A DNA stretch of 64,000 bases from Aquila chrysaetos chrysaetos (lineage: Eukaryota; Chordata; Aves; Accipitriformes; Accipitridae), in NCBI RefSeq assembly GCF_900496995.4, contig NC_044014.1, positions 5,220,001 through 5,284,000 on the forward strand, given 5' to 3'. The position numbers and the translations under genes are program-made. The stretch's first letter is position 1, and the number at the start of each line of letters is the position of its first letter. This document shows positions 1 through 12,916 of the stretch, one piece after another. The notes under the pieces were generated by a model. It was given only the letters and a program-made list of their open reading frames with translations, searched no databases and was not told the DNA's origin.

Positions 1-1319
1 CTCCTTTAAAGGAAACATCGGTGAATTTCTTCTTTCACCCCAAACCGCTCAATTACTGGAGCGACTGACGTCCCTGCATCGGACGGCAGCAAATAGTTAC
101 CGAATGCAATTAGCAGTCATCCTCAGACAGATCCAGGGAGAGGAAGGCAGCGAGGAGGGTGCAGGAGCTGATTGCAGAGGATCAGAATTATTCAGAAAAT
201 AAGATGGAAGTGCTACTGGGACATGGGGTCCCAGTCCCGTTTTCAGAGGAAGACCCAGCTCACACCACTGCCAGCCTCATACCTGAAATGTCACAGCCAC
301 AGCTTCTGCCTTGAATCCCATCTGGGTACGAGACCTTGAGACTAAGTGACAAAGCAGGAAGGCAAAAACTGAAGAAAGGGCATTTTCCAGGGCATTGCAC
401 AGCCAAGATGACACTCCTGGCATACAAAACCTTGACTGTTATGCTCACTAGCAAACAGAGACCAAAACCACTGAAGGCCTGATACTGTGCCCTTCCCACT
501 CCTCAGTCCTACTTACCCGTTTCTGTCCCAGGTTCACCAAGCCAGTGGCAGCACCCAGCAAATCTTCTGAAAGTCCTCAGGTGCAGTCACAGTTTTGGAG
601 AAGTCTTCCTTAGGTATTCCAGGAATCTTAAAGGGAACCGAAGACTTTTGAGGCAAGAGAGAGCCTCAAAAGCATCCTTGTTGTTCCCCCCCATTGTAAT
701 TCCTATAGCCTCGACTCCAGCTTCGCTTACCATAATCCCATCATCAAACCAATGCAACCTCCTGTTTCAAAAATGTTTGAAAACCCCAGGGATGGTTATA
801 TTGCATCTTGACTTGTTCTCTGCTGCCGGGAAGGGAGCTCACCCTCCTCTAGCTGGCAGCAAATTTGGAGGCTTGCTGCCTGCAGAGACCCTCCAGCTCC
901 TGGGTTTGGTGGCCGGGACCATGGGCTGCCTTCTGCTCCCTCTAAGCAGAAGGAGCCGTGCCGGTGGCCCGGTGAGCCCATGGGGAACAGAGCCACCGCG
1001 CCGGGATCCCGTGTCACGGGTTATGGCCAGCTCAGTCCAGGGCTGGATGGGGATGGCTGACGGAAGGATCTCTGCCTTCTCTCCAATCCGCCATTCCGAT
1101 CGACTCAACAACTGGCCGAAAGCCATTATTCCCCTACCTGTTGCTTATTTTTAAGTAATACAGCTGCTCTGCACAATCCTAACCACCTTTTTGATTGTTC
1201 ATTAGGGACCTGCAATACTCTTGGTTTATTCCATTTAAACCTGGATTTAACTAACAGTAGTTATGTGCCCCATCACCTCTTCATTATTAGACTGAATTGC
1301 TTCCTAAGGACCAAATCAT

Positions 1320-1660
1320 GCAGAGTCTCGCAGTTTCTGCGAGGCGCCGGGCACCCTCCCTCCTCATCCATTTCACTTAGGCAGCCGCTTTCAATGGAAA
1401 TTGATGGCACGCTCGGGCTGGACGAGTCCTGAGCCGTCGTTCAGATTCTGCATTCAAAATCTTCATTTGCAGCAAACAATGATGCACGTGACTCTGCTTA
1501 ATGCAAATTAATGTCCGCATGACCATCAAGGAACGAAGGCATAATAAAGGATCAATAACCGCAATGATCTAAGTAATGGTTTTGAAATATTTAACCAGAG
1601 GCAACAATTAAGATTCTTTTGATGTTGCAAACTTAAAGCCTGTGGTCTTGAATCCGAGTC
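1320..1660. promoter_or_regulatory. Candidate conserved non-coding enhancer
   Basis: A complex, repeat-free stretch with no coding potential. At 1498-1512 an octamer (ATGCAAAT, 1501-1508) is bracketed by TAAT/ATTA homeobox cores, and an E-box (CACGTG, about 1484-1489) lies just before it. This density of homeodomain and POU sites is typical of developmental enhancers, and the region lies on the HMX side of ACADSB. Conservation was not tested, so the call rests on composition and location only. Confidence 0.33.
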
Positions 1661-2814
1661 AAGTGTTTACCCTTGATGATTGTACAAGTTTCCCTAAATG
1701 ATGCTTCCCCCTGCTCAAGCTCAGGTACCTACAGAGCCAGCACAGAGACAAAAAAAATCACACTTTGAAAACCACGTGAAATTACAATGAACTTTTCTCC
1801 TTCGCTAGCTTCCTGTCACTTTTAAACAACGCTAAACTAAAGATAAAACTTATAATTTAACTCGCATGATAGCAAGCCATTAAATGATTCCCAAGGAAAT
1901 TTTCGATCAAGTGGACTTGCTTTTTATAAAGCATAAAGACCTGCCAGCGTTCCTCAGCTGATGGGGGCTGAAATGTTATCAGGCTTTTTGGCTTTGTTTT
2001 TCTGCATGATGTTCAGATTTTGGAAGTGAAGAAGAATATTTGCTTGCTGGTAGCCTGAATTCCACTGAGATACAAATCTCTGTCTCTTTGAGAATGATAA
2101 AAGAAGTCAGGCAGGGGATTGTATACCATCTTGCATTAAGAAAAACTCGGAGGTTTAAGGCCATCTGTATTTAAATCCAAGGACAGATGAGACATTTAAA
2201 TTTTAGTAGCACTCAGTTATATACCTGACATAGAGAAATGGCTGCAATCCTTTTTATCAGGCTGGAGAATAGGCATTAAATGACAAAATATTAGTCAGGC
2301 CATAGATCCACGAAACCTATAAGTTCTGCAGCAGCTTCATTAAATCTGTTTTTTATCAGAGGGGAGAGAAGGGTCTGGTATAACATTGCCAGCGTTTGAG
2401 GCATTGGGCTTTTAGAGGATGGCTGCCAGATACTTCATCCATCTGTCTATTTTCATATTTATTGTTTTACCAATCACTTTATTCATCCATCTGTTCATCT
2501 GTGTAAACCCATTTTTTTAAATTTTAATTTTTATTTATAGACTGACCTTAATAAACTCTCCTCAAGTACTGCGTGTTTATCACTGTCATGGATGAAAACG
2601 TTATTAATGACAGGAGGGCTGAGCAGGGAAGACGACTGCCCTTTAAATTCCTTTTCAGCTGACTGGACCGCAGCAACTCAGCTGGGTGGAGGTGGCTGGA
2701 TCGATAAGGTCGGAGTTCAGTCACTGGTCCCATCTCCTCTATCATCCCCATCACTGCCAGCTAACGATGCCTGCAGGTGGAGCGGGGGCACTTGGCTACG
2801 TTTATGAATTGCCT

Positions 2815-2853
2815 CGCTCCGTAGCGAAGGCTTTTCCGCCCCGTAGGAAAAGC
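2815..2853. repeat. Two adjacent perfect short inverted repeats
   Basis: CGCT (2815-2818) pairs with AGCG (2823-2826) around a 4-nt loop. Directly after it, GCTTTTCC (2830-2837) pairs perfectly with GGAAAAGC (2846-2853) around an 8-nt loop. The patch is more GC-rich than its surroundings. No known RNA family was recognised. Confidence 0.35.
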
Positions 2854-5800
2854 TGCGGGTAGCTCGGGATATTTATTTGGAAACGTATACAAGGGAAGAC
2901 ACGGATGTCAATACAAGAAAAGCAGCACGGTGTGTTTAGAGTAAGTATCGCTGGCTCCTAGTGCAGTGCTGGCACCGTGGGTTTCAGCTCTTCCAGCGAA
3001 GTTCTGATTAAACATAAATAAAGGATGCGCCGGTCATTAAATGCTTTCCACATCACACGAAGGAATGAGAGGTGACTTAGTTTGCAGCACATAGTCGCTA
3101 GCGCTTTCAGTCCAACTACTTAAATTGCCTTAATTGCCAGGGATCCAGGGCTGATAACCACAACATGGCAAATGCCTCTGTATTTGCCTGCAACAGCTAG
3201 GGCTGCGATACCTACACCTGGTTTGGGCAGCAGTAGATTTATTTCTTTTTGCAGGTGCGTAACTCATAACGCAGTTCAGAAAATGCCATTTATTACTACT
3301 AATCATGTCCTTATTTAATTGCCAACAGCGACGTGGATGATTGTTACATTGAAAATAGAAGGTGGTAAAAGTATCTTGAAGTACCTCAAAATTATACACC
3401 TATGGATTAAGGGTGTTTCAAATTTACGATAGGCAATAGTCACGAGGTGGCTATAAATGCTTTACGGGTTCACTTAGTTGACATAAGGTCTAACCTTGCC
3501 GCAAAAATACATTTTTATTCTGCTGACTTAAAGCAGGTTTGACAAATACTCTCCAGGATAACTCAACCCTCACGTTTTATCTTTGGTTGGCCTGGGTGCC
3601 ATTCGCGACAGAGTTTTGCCGTGAAAGATGTAGCTGTGAGGCTGGGGACGTTCCCCTCATGGCTTCATCTCGCCTCCCAGCTCATTAGAAGCCTTGGATT
3701 CCTGCCTGGGATTTTATTTTGACATCAGAGGTGTAAATCAAGTCATAAACATATTTAAACTAATGTTGTTGAAAATCCGTAATTCTGACAGCGAAATGAG
3801 CAACAAAAAGTGCATATAATATTTGGTGACATGTAATTTTAACTTCATCCAGTCTCTTTGCTTTTGAGACATTGTTACCTGCAGGATAAGGCAATAAAAT
3901 AAGGATGTACAAGAATGTGTCAAATGTAGGGCTTCCCTAAATTACACTCTGAGGCACAGATTAATACATTTAATACATTCCAGTCATGAGTGAAGTACTT
4001 ATAGCAGAACAACTGCTCCTTCAGTGATATCATTCACTGGAATGAACTACAGCTAACAGTGACAAGCTGGAAAAATGCCCCCACTTTTCAAACTGTACAA
4101 ATGGCATTTGGACACAGTAACTCAAAACTGGACACTTCATTTCAAGTTTAAAGCTAGTGGTCCAGTCAAAAGCTATTACTCCATCTTCTTTATTTGTAGT
4201 CCATGCTTTTGTGCTCTTTAAGAATCAAATAAATACTGGTGTAATGGTTAGCAACTGCCAGTTCAACGAAAAATACTGCTAAATTCACCAATAAGTCTTT
4301 TTTCTACACACACAAATTTATGACATAAGAACTGAACCCATTCCTGTTACAATGTCTGGATAGTTTTTTAATGTAGAGGGAGACTCACTTTAGTGATAAG
4401 AGTTTAAACCTCAACTACTTTTTCCTTCTTTCTGGATCATACATCTAGATAGAGAAGAGCGTGAAATAAATGACCGGTGCGTGTAAACCAAGGTGCACTG
4501 AGCTGGCCCGTTCTCAGCTCCATCAATCCGGCAGAGGCAAGTGATCTCCGTAGCTCTGCAGCCTCTTGCACCGACTACTCCTTCCCTTTTGTGTTTGCTC
4601 CGAGTGAAAAGAGATTATTTAAACGCAGATGTAAGACCTGCCTCCTCCTCTGCATTATTTTAAGAACTCGATGGAGAAGGGAAGGAGACTGAGCTGGGTA
4701 CAAGCTCACTAGATCCTTCCTCCTCGTCACTTCTGTACAATCCTCCTTGATCCATTGTTTGCAAGTCCCTCTCCCTCGAAGGGACTTCCCCAGCCTCCCA
4801 CCCTGCCCCACCACTGGCTGTATAATAGCTAGATCGCAGTCTGTGGTCTCCACAGATGTCCTGCTACCGCGCGCGCCCACGCGAAGGAAGGGAGCAGCGC
4901 TACCCTTGCACCGAGGAGGACTTTGTACAGAAACGAAGGGTTGCTCAGGGAACGGGGCTGGTTTCTTCCCATTCGTTGTAGCACCACGAGCAGGCTTCGG
5001 GGCTTGAGCTTTCAGTTCCTGCCTATACAAAATAACCGATGCCGACAGGTACAAGGCTTGAGCTCCTCCGCAGCAATCGGCACGTGCATCATACCCTGGG
5101 AGAAATCTCTCCTGCATCCATCCCCACACGACTACCCCATTAGGGGCTATGAGGGTGTTTGTGAATTAATGCTTATTCCAGGCAACGTCTATGCTAAAAA
5201 AACGCATTATTAGGTGCCACATCACACCTGGAAGAACGCTTACGGATCTGGGGGTTATGCTAGTAATTCTGCTAAACCTCTGAAATTGGCTGATGCGAGA
5301 CCTAAGCAGGGATGGTGTGATGAAGGGATAAATATTCATGCTGCCCAAGTGCCACGTCTTCTCTCCAGCCAGCCTTTTTACAGTGTGCTGCATTAAGTAC
5401 TACAGTAAAACAAGAACCTAATACCCACTGCAGGGAACAACGGATTAGTTTCTAAAAGGAGAAAAACTCACAGCCTAACACTTCTTCAGAAAAGTACACA
5501 AATGTGTTTCCCAAAACTCATGAAGTTACTTTCAACTTGTTTTGGGGAAGACAAGGAACTAAACCACAAGTAATTCTGGATTTTCTAAATATACTGGGTT
5601 TGTTCTCCAGCTTCCCCAGGTAGTGATTATAATCCTGTTCCTTTTTGTCACTGGTATTTGCAGCTAGAAGCCTTAAAAATAGGGGGCTATTCTCAGGTTT
5701 CTTTTCCACCAGTGCAGGCTCTGCAGTGGTCCCATCATTGGAAGACCCATGGTATCTGAAACACTCAAGAAGAAGTGTCTGGAAACAGAACTGGTTTTAA

Positions 5801-7820
5801 TTTCCACAGAAAGGACTTACATTTTCTTTTATTCAGTTTCTTAAAGATACTGATGCCGAGATGAACAAGGATTTTATGATGTTCTAAGTAATTTAATTTG
5901 GTGTCATAATTACATCTTGATTAATTCTATCCACATAGAAAATTATGAGGGTTTTTTTTTTCTTCTTCTTCTTATCTGCAGGGTACATTTTAAAGATTCT
6001 GTATTAACTGCAAGTAATGCGAGTTGGGAAGAACTGTGACAGTCTGCAAACAAAGCACCTGTAGTATCTGAGAAGGGATGACCGGTATAACAGGGGCAGG
6101 ATTGTCCCCTTGATCTCTGCATTGGCATTATGAGAATACAAAGGCCCTGGAAGCTATTTTGCAGAAAAAAATAGGCTGCCAATACACATACCTCTGCCAC
6201 CTCACTTCTTCCACTGCTGGCACCGAGCACAAGTCATCTGTTGCCATCTTTCCTTCTCGGAGAGAAGCTCCTTACGATTTGCTGCATGTTGAATGAGACA
6301 TCAGAGCTCAGCAGCCCCAGCCCTGCAGCATCCAGTGGGACACACGCCTCATGCGGCATAACACTTTTGAAACGACAGGCTGGAAGACTGGCACTCTTGT
6401 AGGTTTTCTAAAATAATTTAAGATTATTTTAATCCTTTTACCTTGGCCAGCTGGCACCACTTTTTGTCATTTAGCTGGTATTCTAAATAAGTAAAATTTT
6501 AATTTCCTAAGCATACAGACTTGTAAGTTGTTCTCCTGAGTTCTGCCGTAGCCCCAAAGAGAAGCATGAGAAACCATGCAGGCTGCAGGAAATACTTGCC
6601 CATGCAAGTTTGCTGCAATGCAGCTCCTACAGCGTTGAATTCCCCAGCACTGGCAAAGTCTGCTCTTACCGAAAGCACTCACAACTTGTTCCTGGAAGTT
6701 TCCACGTGGCCTTTATCCCCTAGTGATTTGTATGAGAACAAGAGACCGCAGGACCTTGCAGCACGAGTCCCAAGGAAGAGGAAGGGCTGCAGATAGTCAG
6801 AAAAATCCTCACAATTAAAATTCATTTGAAATATAGAATTGTTATCTCTTTTCCTTTCCCTCCCTGCCATTCTCTCATGCGAAATAGCTTCACAGCGAGA
6901 AACCTATTATTGGCCATTGCACATCATTAATTTTAGAATCATTTCTCTTCTGCTGCATCTTACGGTCCTGCGTTACTCTGCCTAATATTGTCATCCCGGC
7001 ATAGGAAGCATCGCCTGTTTCAAGCATAACGCTACAGACCGGAGTTACTCAGTCTAAGAGAGACCTAAACTAGACATCACAGAGCAGTGCAGGGGTACAG
7101 CTGACAGAGACCTGCAGTCATGAAAATACGTCGTGGATGAAGAGACGTTGCCTTACATAAAGGGACTGGGAGTGCAGGCAACAGCTCTGAGGCTTGGAGA
7201 TTTCTCAGCAGTGTCTCGCTTAGAAATCCAAACTTCAAGATTTAAAACCCAACCCGATTAAGATATAGTTCACTGTATTTTAGACCGTATGGAGGATTCA
7301 ACAGCTCATATCTTTGATAGGCTTGTGACAGAGAACACACTTAGTTTTACCTGTTTCAGCACCAGTGAGTCCATGAATAGACTTCCCCGTTTACTGACTG
7401 CGCTGGAGGCTTTGGCCACTGGAAGAGTTGGCGCACGCCAGCGCCCACAGCCCAGCCAGGCAGAGCTTACGGTGGCAGAGAGGACGCCAGCCAAACCTGA
7501 AGCCCAGACTAGCTGAACCGAGCCCTGCAGTGTGTATTACACCTGCAGGGGCTTTGGATTCAGCCTGGCAGAGAGCAGTGCCGGGCAGACAGCACCACTC
7601 ACTACAGCCTCTGGACCAATTCTCACGCGACTCGTCTGACTTTCCTCGCAGGAACAAAGCGTTTTCGCTAGAGCAAGCGAGAGGATGCAGGGCTAGGCAT
7701 GCTTTTTTACCAGTACACTGCTGCTGCTCACCAATTTTTCTTAAAAATAATCTAGACGCAGGTTTCCATTAGTCCACATCCAATCCTAACCCAGCTTGTA
7801 AACACTTTGCAGCGGAACTC

Positions 7821-7843
7821 TTTTTTTTTTTTTTTTTTTTTTT
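7821..7843. repeat. T23 homopolymer
   Basis: Uninterrupted run of 23 T. No retroposon body or target duplication is recognisable beside it. Confidence 0.9.
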
Positions 7844-10800
7844 GCTTTTACCCAGATAACCGGGTTTTGTATGCATCTTGTACAATGGGCCACAGCTAGG
7901 GATCCTAAATCAATACAAATAAGAATGAAAAATAACACAATGTTCTAAATTGCTATGACTAATTCACTGTATTATTAATACAAAAAAACAATTCAATCCA
8001 TATTGCAGGATTTAATCAGTGGCCAAGTACTAATTAAAAATTTTACTAGTGTCTGTCTGCTTTTCCATGGAATAATAGCAAAATGTATTTCCAGTTCTGA
8101 TTTTGACTCACTATATCTGTTGAGAAAATAATTTGTTTTAAGAATTAAGTGAAATCCTTTTCAGAAGAACTCTCCTCAAGCTGCACACATGGGAAGCAGC
8201 CCTCAAATATGTCATTCTTGGAAAACCCAACACGACGTTAGCAGACCTGATACTCCTGCTGCAGTGTTTGTGCAGAATACGGAGCACAGAGTAAACTGAC
8301 AAAATAATTGGATTATACATGCACAATTCAGACTTTCAGTTACTGCGTGCTTTCTTGCTCCTGGTTTCCACAGAAAAGTCAGTTTTTTGTTCCTTAAGTC
8401 CTTGTACTGCTTATTTACATATGAAAAGGTAAGTTTATAAAAGAGCTTTCCTATTTTACTACATCTAATAGTTAATAATTTAAATCTGTAGCCATTATCA
8501 TCATATAGATTGACACAAATGGCATATGGATCATTCTGGGGATGAGGGTTAGTTTCTTTTAAGAGAGAATTGTTTTAGTTTTTGCAGGAAATTAATCAGG
8601 GGAATGGGCTTTGTGGAGCATGGAGCAAATCTAATCTGTTCTTTGTTCAAATTTGCCTTGCTCCAATTCCTAGCAATTGTAGACAACATGCTCTTTTGTT
8701 CGGGAGCCACTTGTTACATGCATAATTAGAGACTGCAGTAGCTGTGTTTAAAGAAAAACTGTTTTCCAATGTAATGTGTGATCTTGATAATAGTATTTTC
8801 ATCAAAGGTAGCAATTACATTCATTAAGCTGGGACTGGCAAGGCAGCAAGGAAATTAAGTGCAAGGTGAATAAAAAGCTCCCCATTTCTTTTTAAAATCT
8901 CTGCCTCTTTATAAGTTGAAATGCACCATGTTGAGCTGCAAACTGGAAAATACATACTGAATATAAAAAAAAGAAAGAAAGAAAAAAATAAAGTCCTCCT
9001 TAACCTTTCTGAATAATGATCTAGAAGATATCCTAGGGACACCTACTATAGATGCACTTTTCAAATTAAAGGGCTTTATTCTACATTAATTTCTTATGCA
9101 AGTTTTAAACGAGCTCAACATATGATTCAGGTCTTTAAAGGCTCCAGGGCTCTCTAGGATTAATTCACTGTTCTTTTCACACATAAATTAATTGTTTTGT
9201 GTTCTCAGAAACAGCAAACAGCACATAAATCAACCGGTTTAGAAAAGACACAAGGCTGGTACCTTTTGCAAATCACTGAAGTTTGCTATTTACACTTCAT
9301 TATTATCATATGTAACTTTTAAAGGAAAAACTGGAAAAGTAGGACATATGTTGTTAATTCTAAGCGGATTTCTTGAGTGCATAACTCATTTTAGCAATTT
9401 GATTCCTTGAAAGACAAAAGTTGTGGAGCACTGAAAAGCCATTCTTCCAGCACTCATATTTTTCCCAGTTAATAATTAAATTACACTTCACTAATGTATT
9501 TGCAAACATTCCCACATAAAAATAGCTAGTTGTGGAGTTTCCACCACCACCCTTTTTGCCTTAAGTGTTGTAAGAGTGAGATTTGCAGATGGAAAAATGT
9601 GAAAATCTAAAGATGAGGGCCCTGTAGCCCCAGGAGTGCTGCGCCCAGCCCACGGGCTCCCCCAGGCACTCCTGCTGAGCGCACACACAGGAATCTCATT
9701 TTTAAACTCCAAAATGTAATCCCACTTTTTTTTCTTTTCCAGGCACTGTATTGCAGGCTGAGAAGCAGGGGGAAGCGGGTCCATCCCCTCATACCTTTGC
9801 CCTGTGCGGACAGCCAGGGCAGCACACCACCGCAGAGACGTTGCTACTTCAGATGAGGGCTGAGCCCTAATTTTGCATGCAGGCAAAATGCCCCTCTTCA
9901 GGGATCCTGGCAAGCGTCAACCAAAGCAGACGACACCCGCAAGTGGGGCAAGTTTAATTTAGAAGCACTTACAGCAGGACAGGTACAGGGAAGCAGGCAG
10001 TGCCAGGTACCGTGCTCCCTCCTGAAAGGGGATGTCCCAGTGCATTCTCATCTCGAGGCAAGAGAGAAAACTGAAGCCAGAAGCTGGCTATCCGTAACTC
10101 CAAAAATAATTGTTTCTCCCTCTGCCCTTCCCAGAAATAGAACATGAAACCACAGCATCTTGGCCAAATTGGAATTTGCATAGTTCTGCAAAGCATTTCC
10201 TTCAGTTAGGAATGATTTAATTATTCTTCACTTCCTCTTCTAGAAATCATTCCTGGATAATGAGGTTAGCATAGAGCAGATATGTTTCAGTCAAGAAATA
10301 GATGTACTTCAGTGCCAGAAGGCTTTTACATCTAAAAAAAAAAAAAGATTTTTGGACACTTCTAAATAGAAGCAGCCGTACAAAGAAGGTTGGCTATTAA
10401 ATTATACTGGTCTGAGACACCAGATCATCGGGTGCTTTAACCCAGTGCTGTGTCAGCCCCTTGAAGAATTAGAGGACAACCACAACTGTCTTGCAGCCCA
10501 GATTCTTACACAAGGGTAACAAGGCACATTTTAAATAATTATAAAATAATGACAAGCTATATTACCTCCAGAGAATTGTTTATCTCTGCAAATTGAATTA
10601 CTGAAGTCAAACTACAGTAGAGCTAAAATACTTCTAGCATAAAACGGAAGACCTAATGCTGCACCTTACTTTGGACCCACCTTGGAAACTGTGAATCCTG
10701 CATGGCAGGCAAATATATTTAATGACAAACAGCTTGCTGAATCTAGCTTTTATTATTCAAGCAACAATCAAAATAACCAGCCATATCAATCAAATGTAGA

Positions 10801-12894
10801 CATTGCTCCAATTAAACTGAGAAAATTATTTTCTTTTTAAAGCTTGATTGGACAGACATTGAGAAGACTTAAGTAATTTGGAATTTAAGAAGGGAGCATA
10901 ACAGTTTGTCTTTGGTAAAAATCATACAATGGAACATAAGGAATTTTTCTCTGAACATGGGGAAAACAAGACTATGAACGTAAATACAGCCTTCATATCA
11001 TATAACCATCTTCTAGTACGTAATAGGGAGTCACAAAACATTTTCAAAGTTCAGAAAGTACCTAAGCTGAAAAAAGTGATTCGCCTCAATTCTTATGGGA
11101 ACAATTGCAGCAAATGCTGCATTTGGCATGTAAACATCCTCCATCTCGGGTACGGAATGTCTAGCGTTTTCTTTCCTAAAACAAACAGCATCAGCTTTTG
11201 CACTAAAACACATTCGCTCCATACCAACTATATTTTCAACAGCTCCATTAACAAAACAAGTTCTATGGAGCTTTTCAGTATTTAACTACATTCCCAGAAT
11301 CTTAACTTTAATTTCTGAATTATTCCTCGATTATTTTTAGGTCAGTTTAGCAGAGTTGACACAAAGCTGTTCTCTATGAGATAAAACGCAAAAAAAAAGT
11401 AAAACATTGTGCCTACAACTTAGTATCATTTCAAAGTTGGCTTTTTCGCTTCAGCTGGTCCGTTAGCCGGTGTTGGGTGCATGATACAGTGATTCCATAA
11501 AGTTATATCAGCTAATACTTTTTAGCATAAATAACGTTTGCAGCTTCTGGGACTCTTCACCTTTCATACTCTGTATTTTTATGTCCCTACAGAAAAACAA
11601 AAAATCTCCAGAGAAGCTAGTGTCTTTCTAAAATGTAATTATCATGTCTTTGGGTACCATCTGAACAAAGGCAGAAAAACTCAGTGACACAGTATCAAAT
11701 TAAAATTGGATGACTGCTCTGGTTATATTGAAAAATTTGCATTTAATTTGCATCTTTAGGATGCATATCAGTGAATAGAAAAATCTTGCAGCATGTCCTA
11801 CAAAACAATTCAGGCCAAAAATATCCAAGAGACTTGCAGCAAACTTAATGTGATGAAAAGGATGATCAGAAAATTATTCTGTTCCTCTGACAGGTGGGTC
11901 ATCCTTTAAAAGTCTTGGCTGAATGTTCCTAAGAGAAGGCAGGAAACAACCCCTCAACCAGGAGAACATCAGCTCTAGATGTGTGTATCAGAGCTTCTTG
12001 TGTCCTATGCAGTAGAGACCCAACCAGAGTTCTTCTGCAGGCTCCAAAACGGAAACTTTCCTAAAACCAAATCAATCAAACTTATGGGATCCAGAGAGGC
12101 AGGGGATACAAACTCAACATGAACCCATCATACTGCAGCTCTGCTCTTCCCTTCGTTCTCTCTACACTAGGAAAGAAAGTCATCTCATAGCTGGAAAACA
12201 TTAAGACATTTCTTATCTGCCAGCTTGCATTTGGCTCTAAACCAAACAAGCAGTAATGCTCTGTTTCAGCTCTTCCCACCGATTAGCACTTTCCCACCTT
12301 GACCCTCCAGCCATTGTTACAGATGAACTAAAGCTCATTTTAAGTCCTGCTAATGTCTGCAAGTTGACTTCTCTATTGAGCATACCCAAAGCACTCCAGC
12401 CCTGCTTTATCTGGCGATTTACAGCAGATGTTTTTAAAACTGTCACTAATTGTGACAATGGTTTGTGTAACACTTCAAACAGATTGTAAGACCTCCAGGT
12501 CTGGCTAGTTAGAGAGCAGAATTTAATTTCAGTTCATATATGCTAATTTCCTGGTTAGGTGACCCCCAAGTACACAAACTAGCAATGTGGAAGCTGGGGA
12601 TTTATTGCTCTATTTTAGGTTTTCCTCTTGCCATTTGATTTCTTTTTTAATGTAAGAGAGTGGTTACAGCTTGTAATAGCTTTCCTTTCTTCAGAGATCC
12701 CTGCAAAATGTTTGATGAACAAGTTTTTCTGTGTGTTCAGAAGTCCTCATTGTGTATATTAAATAAATCCAGTTCTGAAAGTGCTGGCTACTTGGCTATT
12801 GAGACACAGTTTTCTGTCAGGTGGGGAGTGCTTTTTCTATAGGATCTTTTGTGAAGTCACCTTGAGATTTTTTAATATGTATAGACCTCCAGTA

Positions 12895-12916
12895 TTAGTA
12901 GCTCTACAGCTACTAA
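12895..12916. repeat. 9-bp perfect inverted repeat
   Basis: TTAGTAGCT and AGCTACTAA flank a 4-nt loop. If the ACADSB 3' UTR reaches this far, the minus-strand transcript would carry a small hairpin; otherwise no role is evident. Confidence 0.4.

Noticed and set aside
4575-5129. 184-codon minus-strand frame
   Set aside because: GC-richer patch, no recognisable domain, no supporting splice or promoter pattern, and an overlapping plus-strand frame of similar quality.
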